Source: an uncultured Luminiphilus sp.
Lineage (GTDB): Bacteria > Pseudomonadota > Gammaproteobacteria > Pseudomonadales > Halieaceae
Direction: 5' to 3'
NCBI GenBank assembly: GCA_938084055.1
Contig: CALKDK010000004.1
Location: forward strand, 1-64,000
Length of the DNA: 64,000 nucleotides
Shown: piece after piece, positions 52,847-61,496 of the stretch
Layout: each line of letters begins with the position of its first letter
Numbering within the stretch: position 1 is the first letter of the stretch
Position numbers and translations under genes: made by a program
The notes under the pieces: generated by a model
Seen by the model: the letters and a program-made list of their open reading frames with translations, nothing else
The model's database searches: none
Told to the model about the DNA's origin: nothing

Positions 52847-53995
52847 TCACCCAAAGGCATCGATACCGGTTAATGCCCGGCCGATAGAAAGCTTCTGGAT
52901 TTCGTTGGTTCCCTCAGTGACTGTAAATGGGCGAACCGCACGGTACATATATTCGATTGGATAGTCCCGGGTGATACCGTTGCCACCGTGTATCTGCATG
53001 GCCTCACCCACAACTTCACAAGCCAACTCGGTGCCGAACCACTTGGCCATTGCCGCTTCAGTATCGGCACGCTGTCCCCTGTCCACGGCAGCAAGCGCTT
53101 TATATGCGAGCAACTTTCCCGCCTCTACTTTGGTCGCCATTTCACCCAGCTTCGCAGAAATCATCTGATGACCGGCAATAGGGCGACCAAATTGAATGCG
53201 CTCCTGGGCATAGGTCACCGACTGATCCAAAGCGGCCTGCGCGACGCCAAGCGCCATCAGGCTCACCATTGGACGGGAACCCGCCAGTGACATCAACAAT
53301 GTCTTCATCGCATCACCCGGTGGCACCATAAGATTTTCCTTGGGTACCTCGACATCCTGAAATACTACCTGGGCGGTGGACTGACTGTTGAGACCCATTT
53401 TCTCAATGTCGCGCGTGGTGTATCCGTGCGCCCGCTCTACGAGGATCAATCCCAGCCCACCGACCGGGTCACCGTTGAATCGCGCCAGCAGGAATATAAA
53501 GTCAGAATACCCACCGTTGGAAATCCACATTTTTTCGCCGTTAATCAGGTAATGATCGCCATCCAGGACTGCGTTGCAACGCACCGCCGTAATCTGCGAT
53601 CCCGCATCGGGCTCCGACATCCCCACACAGCCAAACCGTTTAGTCGCCAACACGTCCCTGGCCAGCTCGCTGCGCAGGTGCTCAGGCACGTAGCGCAACA
53701 GCTTACCGACTATGTTTTGGATGAGTGACGTTACCGCAATATCAGGCGAGGCGCGCGCCAGCTCAAACTGCAAAAGTCCGGTGGTCAAGGCGTCAACCCC
53801 CATGCCACCCAACGACTCTTCCAGCACCGCAGCGCCCACACCGAAATCGAACATGGCACGCTGTATGCGCCTCATCTCCTCGATGGGGATCAGTTGATCA
53901 CGGTATTGCTCCGCTAGGGGAATGACCTCTCTGGCCAAGAACTTTCGGAACCCCTCAAGGAGCAGTTCCTGTTCCTCTGCAAGCTGGAAATTCAT
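52847..53995 (-). CDS. Acyl-CoA dehydrogenase, canonical
   Basis: 382 residues. M-S-E-P-D-A-G-S-Q-I, W-I-S-N-G-G, H-G-G-N-G-I and catalytic Glu361 in T-E-G-T-N-E-I-Q-K-L. This fits short-, medium- and branched-chain ACADs. It oxidises an acyl-CoA to the 2-enoyl-CoA with electrons to ETF. Adjacent genes differ in the Glu, which suggests a paired enzyme. It starts 72 bases downstream of the TonB receptor stop, on the same strand. Confidence 0.93.
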   Translation of the reverse strand: MNFQLAEEQELLLEGFRKFLAREVIPLAEQYRDQLIPIEEMRRIQRAMFDFGVGAAVLEESLGGMGVDALTTGLLQFELARASPDIAVTSLIQNIVGKLLRYVPEHLRSELARDVLATKRFGCVGMSEPDAGSQITAVRCNAVLDGDHYLINGEKMWISNGGYSDFIFLLARFNGDPVGGLGLILVERAHGYTTRDIEKMGLNSQSTAQVVFQDVEVPKENLMVPPGDAMKTLLMSLAGSRPMVSLMALGVAQAALDQSVTYAQERIQFGRPIAGHQMISAKLGEMATKVEAGKLLAYKALAAVDRGQRADTEAAMAKWFGTELACEVVGEAMQIHGGNGITRDYPIEYMYRAVRPFTVTEGTNEIQKLSIGRALTGIDAFG

Positions 53996-54067
53996 AGCGC
54001 CGCCCCGGCAAAACTAGGGATTATGGTAAAGGGCCGCCCAGGGCGGCCCGTCATCTCACTTCAGGAA

Positions 54068-56494
54068 TTAAAATCTGAAGGTACCCTGAACCGTGATGGT
54101 CCTGGGCATGGTTGGATAAACCATGTCATAACCAAACAGAGGCTGCCCTCCAGCCCAGATCTTTTCATCCGTCAGGTTTTTCCCCAGCACCACGAGACTC
54201 CATCGATCATCCAACGCAGCCACGCCGATCCTGCCTGCCACCTTGGTCCATGAATCCTGAATCAGGGTCGGTTCGAGAGAACCTTGCACGGGGTAAGAAT
54301 CGCTGAACGAAACCGTCAGGTTACCGACAATCTTCATGCCAGCTGTGATTGGAACTTCCAAATCAGCATAAATGTTGCCGCTATAGTCTGCGGCAAAGGG
54401 CAGCTGTCCACCACTTAGATCACAGCCTGCAGCAGCGGTGGGAAAAGATGCCGAGCGGTTGCAGTCGGCGCCCTCGTAACTGTCGTAAGACGCATCCAGG
54501 AACGCAAGACTACCTCCCATGGTCAGCCAGTCAGCTGCCAACCAGCGACCATCAATTTCCACGCCATCAGCGGTTGCCTCAGCAGCATTGCCAATTACCG
54601 TCAGGATACCCGCCTCGGTCACCGAACTGTTCTTGACCTGCAGATCCTTGTAATCGGTCATGAAAGCAACCACATTGAGCTCGGCACGGCCGTCAAGGAA
54701 ACTTCCCTTCATGCCAATCTCCAGGGACTCTGCGGTTTCATCGTCGTAAATAAGACCGTCTGCAGCCACTGAACCCGCGGTGGCGACCCCACCTGACTTC
54801 GCACTCTCGGCATACCGACCAAAGAACATAACGTTCTCTGATATATCCCATTCCAGCGTCAGTTCCGGCATGGTATTGGTGGAGCTCAGCGAACCGTTGG
54901 TGTCACCCACCGCGGCACCATTGGCATTAAGGACCGCAAAGCCAAGACCCGGCCCAAGTGAGCCGTCGGGTAACTTCAGATGGGCCTGGGAGCCTGGAGT
55001 AGCGCCCCTGCGGCGGTAATCTTTTTCCTCATCCGAATAGCGCAGGCCACCGGTGAGCCTGAATCTATCGGAGATATTCCAGGTGGCCGAGACGAAAGGG
55101 GAAAACAACTCTGTGCTTTGGCTTAGATCTGCACCACCGACCTCCAATAATGGCGCGCCCAGAAGTTGAGCGACAACCAGCTCTTCGGGTAGACCCAGGA
55201 ACGTGCCATAGAATTTGCCAACATCAAACGTATTGGGTTGGTCTGTATATAAATCAGCATCGTGGAAATAAACACCGACTATCCACTCAACGGTCTGGTC
55301 GGTGGGCGACGCGAGCCTGATTTCAGCACTGGTTTGCTCGTATTCTTCGTAGTTGGTGCCAAAATAAAAGACTTCAGTCGTGCCCGCTATGTTAACCGCT
55401 GCATCATAGAAGTAATCTGAATAACCCAGGACCCCGGACAGAGTGTAATCTCCCAACTGCCATTGGAGGTTAAGGCTGGCGTTGTCAATTTCCTGATCTG
55501 CACCCAACGCATCCCGGTAATTACCCCCATCAACCGATTCATGCATTTTCTGAAAGGCGACGTTCTCTGCCGCTGTTCCCCGAAAATCAAAGACCGAATC
55601 CTCACCCCCATCATTGAAGGGGACGAAGCCATAGAGCCCTGCCAGTGCATTGTATTGCGCAATCCGCGCCTCATAGCCACCAGGGGTCCCCGCATCACCC
55701 GGCAGGTTGAGATCGCCGTTAACAATTTCCGTGGTTTGCCCTTCCTGGGATGCATCACTGTGCTCCCAGCGGAACGTCGCCTCGAAACTATCGCTGGGCT
55801 GCCATACCAGGGACGCGCGCAGAATATCGTGCTCCATCGCACCCGCATCGCCGGCGATGTCATTTTCGAGCCAGCCGTCGCCACTGTCCAAGGTCTCTGC
55901 CGCGAGACGCCAGCCCACCGAGTTGCCCAGGGAACCGCCCGCTACCGCACGCAATCGTGTGCCACTGTATTCCGTTTCATATTCACCCGTAAGGGTCAGC
56001 TCGAACTCATCGCCGGGACGATTCACCCGGCCATGAAAACTGATGGCACCCGCTGTGGAATTTAGCCCGAACAGGACAGCCTGCGGGCCACGCAGAACCT
56101 CCACCCGCTCCAGGTCAAAAAACGGTGACCGGGATTGACGGTTACGTGGCAGGTACACACCGTCCTTAAAGGTGGCAATTGGCGTCTCGAAACCACGATC
56201 CTCACCTGAACCCACGCCACGCATCGTAATCTGGCTCACCGTCAGGGTGTCGCTGACGGTGAAATTCGGGATCATTGAAGACAACTCATTAAGGTTATCA
56301 ATTGCCAGATTCTGTATTTGACGCCCCGACATGGCGGATATGGACATGGGTACGTCCTGGAGACTCTCCGAACGCTTGGTAGCCGTTACCAGCACCTCTT
56401 CCAACTGTTGTGCCACCACAGGTGTCGTGATGGCACCTGCCAGGATGGCAGCGACCGATTGGCTTACAAGTGACGTTTTCATTATTGATTTCAT
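54068..56494 (-). CDS. TonB-dependent outer-membrane receptor
   Basis: 808 residues. Signal peptide ends T-P-V-V-A-Q. The N-terminal plug begins L-E-E-V-L-V-T-A-T-K-R and contains V-L-R-G-P-Q-A-V-L-F-G. The barrel ends Q-G-T-F-R-F, the outer-membrane assembly signal. GAGGA stands about 9 bases before the first ATG; a second ATG at 56482 would also work. It heads the minus-strand run of dehydrogenases, aminotransferase and amidohydrolase, so it likely imports their substrate. A 7-bp-arm palindrome lies 124 bases upstream. Confidence 0.95.
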   Translation of the reverse strand: MKSIMKTSLVSQSVAAILAGAITTPVVAQQLEEVLVTATKRSESLQDVPMSISAMSGRQIQNLAIDNLNELSSMIPNFTVSDTLTVSQITMRGVGSGEDRGFETPIATFKDGVYLPRNRQSRSPFFDLERVEVLRGPQAVLFGLNSTAGAISFHGRVNRPGDEFELTLTGEYETEYSGTRLRAVAGGSLGNSVGWRLAAETLDSGDGWLENDIAGDAGAMEHDILRASLVWQPSDSFEATFRWEHSDASQEGQTTEIVNGDLNLPGDAGTPGGYEARIAQYNALAGLYGFVPFNDGGEDSVFDFRGTAAENVAFQKMHESVDGGNYRDALGADQEIDNASLNLQWQLGDYTLSGVLGYSDYFYDAAVNIAGTTEVFYFGTNYEEYEQTSAEIRLASPTDQTVEWIVGVYFHDADLYTDQPNTFDVGKFYGTFLGLPEELVVAQLLGAPLLEVGGADLSQSTELFSPFVSATWNISDRFRLTGGLRYSDEEKDYRRRGATPGSQAHLKLPDGSLGPGLGFAVLNANGAAVGDTNGSLSSTNTMPELTLEWDISENVMFFGRYAESAKSGGVATAGSVAADGLIYDDETAESLEIGMKGSFLDGRAELNVVAFMTDYKDLQVKNSSVTEAGILTVIGNAAEATADGVEIDGRWLAADWLTMGGSLAFLDASYDSYEGADCNRSASFPTAAAGCDLSGGQLPFAADYSGNIYADLEVPITAGMKIVGNLTVSFSDSYPVQGSLEPTLIQDSWTKVAGRIGVAALDDRWSLVVLGKNLTDEKIWAGGQPLFGYDMVYPTMPRTITVQGTFRF

Positions 56495-56617
56495 ATCCTT
56501 CGTCCTCGGATGGCGCGGTTATGGCGGGGCTTCAATGGCACAAGGGATCCCCATTTATAGATGAAAAGTGTATTCAGCATGCCCGTCAGCAAACCATGTC
56601 AATTTCGGAAGACAACC

Positions 56618-56635
56618 TGTCTTTTGATAAAGACA
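56618..56635. promoter_or_regulatory. Perfect 7-bp-arm palindrome upstream of TonB receptor
   Basis: TGTCTTT-TGAT-AAAGACA in the 154-base gap. It could be the receptor's operator or a hairpin ending the racemase-like transcript; no U-tract follows, which favours the first. Confidence 0.5.
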
Positions 56636-56648
56636 CGCTGACACCGAT

Positions 56649-57800
56649 TTATCCATCGTGCTCATCCTGACCAAGACTGGAGGCCTGCAGGGCAGTCGCG
56701 GGCACTCCCATCGCGATCAGTTTTTCCGGGCCAGCTTCTTTTGCCTGGTAGCTGCGGTACTCGAAGGGGGTGGCACTGAAGCGCGGGGCTGGGGCGGGGA
56801 AAGTCTGGTCGCCCTCACGGATATGCGCTGAACGCGCCTTGAATTGCGGATGCTCAGCACTCTCTCCGTAAGTCAGCACGGGGCTGACACAGGCATCACT
56901 GCCGGCAAACACCTGGGTCCAAAATGCACGATCCTGACGGGAGAAGGCTTCGGAGATTTTAGTGCGCTGGCCGGGCCAGCGTTCTCGCGCCCACTGGTTG
57001 CCATCCGCGAATATCGGGTCGTCGTCAAGAGACAGGAGCTTCAGGAACAAACGGTAAAAAGACGCCTCAATGGCAGCCACTGCCATGAATTTTCCATCTG
57101 AGGTTGGGTAAACCGTGTTCCAAGGGGCGGCACCATCAAGCCAATCACCCTCTCGCTCATCACTGAGGTGGCCCGCCTGATAAAAACTCTGGGCGTAGGT
57201 CGACAGGTACAACGTGGCTTCAGCAATGGCGGCATCTATAACCTGACCTTGCCCACGCTGCAGGGCAGGAATGAGGGCGCTGCTGATCGCTGCCGTCAGG
57301 GCGGCCGCACCAGCCGCATCACCCATCATGGTAGGCGGGGCCATCGGTGCCGAGCCGGCCCGCCCCGAGTGGAAGAGCGCACCGGTCGCGGCAATATAAT
57401 TTGGGTCGTGGCCCGCCGCCTGCGCCCAGGGTCCATCCTGACCCCAGCCGGTAAGGCGAGCATAAACAAGTGCCGGGTTGCGATTGAGGCAGGTATTGGG
57501 CCCCAGTCCACGTCGTTCCATAACCCCGGGACGAAAGGATTCCAGCAACACGTTTGAACAGGCGATAATTTCCAGAAGCAGCTCTCGGTCCCCCTTCGCT
57601 TTGATGTCCAGGGTAAGGCCCTGCTTGCCACGGGCAAGGGGATCGCTATGACGCACATGTACCTTGGCTTCCGGAGGTCGCACTCCCGGACGCTGAATCA
57701 CCAGCACCTCAGCGCCCAGGTCAGCAAGCATCATGCCGCACATTGGAGCTGCGCCCAGTCCAGCCATTTCCACAACCCGAGTACCACTGAGCGGTCCCAT
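56649..57800 (-). CDS. Class III CoA-transferase / alpha-methylacyl-CoA racemase-like
   Basis: 383 residues from ATG 57800, with GGAG 6 bases upstream; the reading extends 111 codons further into the divergent gap without support. Opening L-S-G-T-R-V-V-E-M-A-G and the CoA loop K-Q-G-L-T-L-D are typical. His in A-A-G-H-D-P-N-Y-I-A and Asp in M-M-G-D-A-A-G match the racemase His/Asp pair rather than the transferase's single Asp. It would racemise the methyl-bearing carbon of a branched acyl-CoA, which ACADs require. A transferase function cannot be excluded. Confidence 0.85.
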   Translation of the reverse strand: MGPLSGTRVVEMAGLGAAPMCGMMLADLGAEVLVIQRPGVRPPEAKVHVRHSDPLARGKQGLTLDIKAKGDRELLLEIIACSNVLLESFRPGVMERRGLGPNTCLNRNPALVYARLTGWGQDGPWAQAAGHDPNYIAATGALFHSGRAGSAPMAPPTMMGDAAGAAALTAAISSALIPALQRGQGQVIDAAIAEATLYLSTYAQSFYQAGHLSDEREGDWLDGAAPWNTVYPTSDGKFMAVAAIEASFYRLFLKLLSLDDDPIFADGNQWARERWPGQRTKISEAFSRQDRAFWTQVFAGSDACVSPVLTYGESAEHPQFKARSAHIREGDQTFPAPAPRFSATPFEYRSYQAKEAGPEKLIAMGVPATALQASSLGQDEHDG

Positions 57801-57967
57801 GTGTTCTCCATAATGCAAGCCCTGGCATACCATGAACGCCACCTCGCGTCCGCTCAACCGAAATGGCAGTCTGGAAGATTGCTTTGCCGAATTTGACACT
57901 CTTGCGGCGCAGGTAATCGCTATGGTGGTGTCAGGCGAGTCGCCCTGAAAAATGGGACAGGTGGAGC
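57801..57967. other. Divergent promoter (racemase-like gene / IOR operon)
   Basis: 167 bases. Contains GGCGA-G-TCGCC (57934-57944), an 11-bp perfect palindrome 24 bases before the IOR start. Confidence 0.45.
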
Positions 57968-60900
57968 ATGCCAAAACATAAAGTGGCCTTGTCGGACAGG
58001 TACACAGCCCAGTCGGGGCGTATACACCTTCGTGGCAGCCAGGCGATGGTCCGGCTGCTTTTGGTGCAGCGGCAGCGAGACGCGGCGGCCGGCCTGAATA
58101 CGGGTGGGTTTGTGTCGGGTTATCGCGGTTCACCCATGACCGCCATCGATGAAGAGCTTTGGCGGGCCGGGCAATTGCTGCCTGATCACCACATTACCTT
58201 TTGGCCAGGGATCAATGAAAATCTGGCCATGACCTCAGTCTGGGGCACCCAGCAAACTAATTACCACGGCGATGCCACCTATGATGGCGTGTTTGCAATG
58301 TGGTATGGCAAAGGACCCGGCCTCGATCAAAGTATTGATGCGCTGCGCCAGGGCAACTGGCACGGCGCCGACCAGCACGGAGGCGTACTGGTTTGCGTAG
58401 GCGATGACCACAACATGACCTCCACCATCAACAACTACAGTTCCGAACTATTGTTTCAGGACCTGTTCATGCCCGTGTTGTATCCGTCAGATATTCAGGA
58501 AGTCCTCGACATGGGGGTGCTTGGCTACGGCCTGTCGCGGTTCTCCGGAGCCTGGGTAGGATTCAAGCTGCTACCGGAGACCATTGAAACCGGCGCCACC
58601 GTCGACGCCCGTGTTGATCGTGTCACGGTACGCAATCCGGAATTCGAATTCCCAACAGAGGGTATCAACGCCCACTTGACGGACTCTGTCTACACGCAGG
58701 AGGCCCGCATAAAGGGTTTCCGTCTCCCCGCAGCACTGGCGTTTGCTCGAGCAAACCAACTGAACTTCGTCAGCCACACAGCGGCGCAAGCACGATGGGG
58801 CGTTGTATCCATGGGCAAGAGCTGGCGGGAAACCCTTCAGGCACTGCAGGATATGGGTTTGGGCGAACAACAGCTCGCCGAGCTGGGAATCACTATCCTC
58901 AAGGTGGGCATGCCCTTCCCCGCGGACCTCGAGACCTATCGAGATTTCGCCCGGGGCCTGCAGCAGGTACTGATCATCGAAGAAAAGCGAGACCTGCTGG
59001 CAACCGGATTTCGTGAAGCCTGCTATGACCTCCCTGCGCAGAAAAGACCGCAATTGCTGGGCCGCACCGACGCGGCCGGACAGCCACTTCTGGATAATTC
59101 ACAGCCCATCACAACAGACCACATTGCCGTGGCCTTGTACAAGGCATTCCCGGCACTGGCGCAGGTTGAGTCTGTCGCAGCACGGATACGCACTATTAAA
59201 GCCGCCCAGAGTCACGCAGAGGCATTGCAGCCGCTGGATATGCAGCGGATTCCTTACTTCTGCTCAGGCTGCCCGCACAATACGTCAACCAAAATACCCG
59301 CCGGAAGCCGCGGTCAGGGCGGGGTCGGCTGTCACTACATGGTGACCTGGATGGATCGGGAAACCTATACGTTCTGCCAGATGGGCGGCGAGGGTGCGAC
59401 CTGGATTGGACAGCAACCCTTCGTGGAGACCGATCACATATTCCAGAATCTTGGCGATGGAACTTACTTCCACTCTGGCTCCCTCGCGATTCGCGCTGCG
59501 GTGAGCGCAGGAATCAATATTACCTACAAGCTGCTGTTCAATGACGCCGTCGCCATGACGGGTGGGCAGCCGGTAGATGGTCATCTGTCCGTGGCGCAGA
59601 TAAGCCATCAGGCGGCACTTGAAGGCGTCAAGCGGATCGTTGTCGTCACCGACGAGCCGGAAAAGTATCCGGCCAGCGAACCCTTCGCGCCGGGCACGAC
59701 CGTACACCACCGGCGCGAGCTCGAAGTCCTGCAACGTCAACTGCGCGAGGTGCAGGGAACCTCTTTGCTCATTTATGACCAAACCTGTGCCTCCGAGAAG
59801 CGCAGGCGCCGCAAGCGCGGTTTGTATCCGGACCCTGCCAAGCGCTACTTCATAAACGATCGCGTGTGTGAAGGCTGCGGGGATTGCGGCGTTGCTTCCA
59901 ATTGCACTTCGATACAACCTTTGGAGACGGCATTCGGAAGGAAGCGCCGGATTGATCAATCCTCCTGCAACAAGGATTACTCCTGCGTGGAGGGTTTCTG
60001 TCCCAGCTTTGTAACGGTCTCAGGTGGCGCGCTGCGACGCGGAACCGGAAGCCCGGCCGTATCAATGCCCAGCAAAAGCCGTGCTATCCCCGAACCGAAA
60101 ATCCCGGACCTACTGCAGCGCGACAGCTTCAGTATTTTAATTACCGGCGTCGGAGGGACAGGCATTGTGACAGTCGGCGCCCTTCTGGGCATGGCAGCAC
60201 ACATTGACGGACTGGCCGTGACGGTCGTAGACCAGCTTGGCTTCGCCCAGAAAGGTGGCTCGGTGGTGACACATCTGAGGATCGCCACCTCACCGGAAAA
60301 AATCCATGCCGCCCGTGTTAACACCGCCCTCGCCGACTCACTGCTTGCCTGCGATATGCTGGTAGCCGCAAATGACAAAATCATACCCGCACTGAGCGCA
60401 GAGGTGACTCGGGGCATCATCAACACGGAGCACAATCTCACCGGCGACTTTGCACGAAATGCCAATCTGGCCTTCCCCGACAATGCGGTGCGCGCGCGCC
60501 TGAAGAAATCGATTGCAGGGAACGGCAGCCACTTCTTTGCCGCATCGGAGCTGGCACGGGTTCTCCTGGGCGATTCCCTGGGCGCCAACCTGCTCCTGAC
60601 CGGCTTCGCCTGGCAGCAGGGTCTTATTCCCGTCAGCGCGTCGGCGATCCGGGAAGCGGTAGCCCTCAACGGCATTGCTGTAGACTGGAATCTCGAAGCT
60701 TTCGAATGGGGTCGTTATCTTGCCCACAATCCTGAGGTAATTGACGACATCCTCGCTCCTGCTGCGCAGCCCCTTGATCTCAAGGCACGACCCACGCAGC
60801 AAGATCTGATCGACAACTATGCCCAGGAGCTGACCCGCTACCAGAACGGCACCTATGCCGATGATTTTTTACGTGTCATCAAAAAAATCCAGGAAAGCGT

Positions 60901-61447
60901 AACGACGGCCCTGGGTGATGACCCTGAGATTCTCGAGTGTGTTGCACACTCCCTGTTCAAGCTGATGGCCTACAAAGATGAGTACGAGGTTGCCCGTCTG
61001 TATACGGCTCCCGAGTTCAGGGAAAAACTTGAGCGGCAGTTCGAGGGCAGCTACACCCTGCGCTTCAATTTGGCACCACCCCTGCTCAGTCGCCGGGACA
61101 AGAGCACCGGTCATCCCAGGAAAATTGAATTTGGCGCTTGGATCCTCCCGTTGTTCAGGCTACTGGCGTACTGCAGGCCGCTCCGGGGTACCGCGCTCGA
61201 TGTATTTGGCTACACCGACGAGAGAAAAATGGAGCGTCGCTTGATCGCGGACTTCGAAGCGATGATCCTGACCATGGCGACTGAACTGGACCCGGACAAA
61301 CGGGGCCTGTTTATGGAAGCCGCCGCCCTACCCACGACCATTCGGGGCTATGGCCACGTCAAGATGGAGAGTATCAAGCAGTATCAGGATGCGCTTGATG
61401 AACTTCTCCTCCGCTGGCGCTGCCCTCCCGCGGAACGGGTTGCCTGA
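57968..61447 (+). CDS. Fused indolepyruvate:ferredoxin oxidoreductase-type 2-oxoacid oxidoreductase
   Basis: 1159 residues. The order is alpha-like pyrimidine-binding half (about 1-400), TPP-binding half (G-D-G-T-Y-F-H-S-G near 497, N-D-A-V-A-M-T-G-G), a 4Fe-4S ferredoxin-like site (C-E-G-C-G-D-C-G-V-A-S-N-C near 634), and a gamma-type domain (G-V-G-G-T-G-I-V near 728). This is the large aerobic proteobacterial form, with all subunits fused. It decarboxylates a 2-oxo acid to an acyl-CoA, reducing ferredoxin. Nearby aminotransferase and amino-acid dehydrogenase could supply the oxo acid. Full length by comparison to the family. Confidence 0.93.
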   Translation: MPKHKVALSDRYTAQSGRIHLRGSQAMVRLLLVQRQRDAAAGLNTGGFVSGYRGSPMTAIDEELWRAGQLLPDHHITFWPGINENLAMTSVWGTQQTNYHGDATYDGVFAMWYGKGPGLDQSIDALRQGNWHGADQHGGVLVCVGDDHNMTSTINNYSSELLFQDLFMPVLYPSDIQEVLDMGVLGYGLSRFSGAWVGFKLLPETIETGATVDARVDRVTVRNPEFEFPTEGINAHLTDSVYTQEARIKGFRLPAALAFARANQLNFVSHTAAQARWGVVSMGKSWRETLQALQDMGLGEQQLAELGITILKVGMPFPADLETYRDFARGLQQVLIIEEKRDLLATGFREACYDLPAQKRPQLLGRTDAAGQPLLDNSQPITTDHIAVALYKAFPALAQVESVAARIRTIKAAQSHAEALQPLDMQRIPYFCSGCPHNTSTKIPAGSRGQGGVGCHYMVTWMDRETYTFCQMGGEGATWIGQQPFVETDHIFQNLGDGTYFHSGSLAIRAAVSAGINITYKLLFNDAVAMTGGQPVDGHLSVAQISHQAALEGVKRIVVVTDEPEKYPASEPFAPGTTVHHRRELEVLQRQLREVQGTSLLIYDQTCASEKRRRRKRGLYPDPAKRYFINDRVCEGCGDCGVASNCTSIQPLETAFGRKRRIDQSSCNKDYSCVEGFCPSFVTVSGGALRRGTGSPAVSMPSKSRAIPEPKIPDLLQRDSFSILITGVGGTGIVTVGALLGMAAHIDGLAVTVVDQLGFAQKGGSVVTHLRIATSPEKIHAARVNTALADSLLACDMLVAANDKIIPALSAEVTRGIINTEHNLTGDFARNANLAFPDNAVRARLKKSIAGNGSHFFAASELARVLLGDSLGANLLLTGFAWQQGLIPVSASAIREAVALNGIAVDWNLEAFEWGRYLAHNPEVIDDILAPAAQPLDLKARPTQQDLIDNYAQELTRYQNGTYADDFLRVIKKIQESVTTALGDDPEILECVAHSLFKLMAYKDEYEVARLYTAPEFREKLERQFEGSYTLRFNLAPPLLSRRDKSTGHPRKIEFGAWILPLFRLLAYCRPLRGTALDVFGYTDERKMERRLIADFEAMILTMATELDPDKRGLFMEAAALPTTIRGYGHVKMESIKQYQDALDELLLRWRCPPAERVA

Positions 61448-61496
61448 CCTTGGGGCCGCACGGCCACAGGCCGGGTTTGAGTCGGGATGGTGCCCC

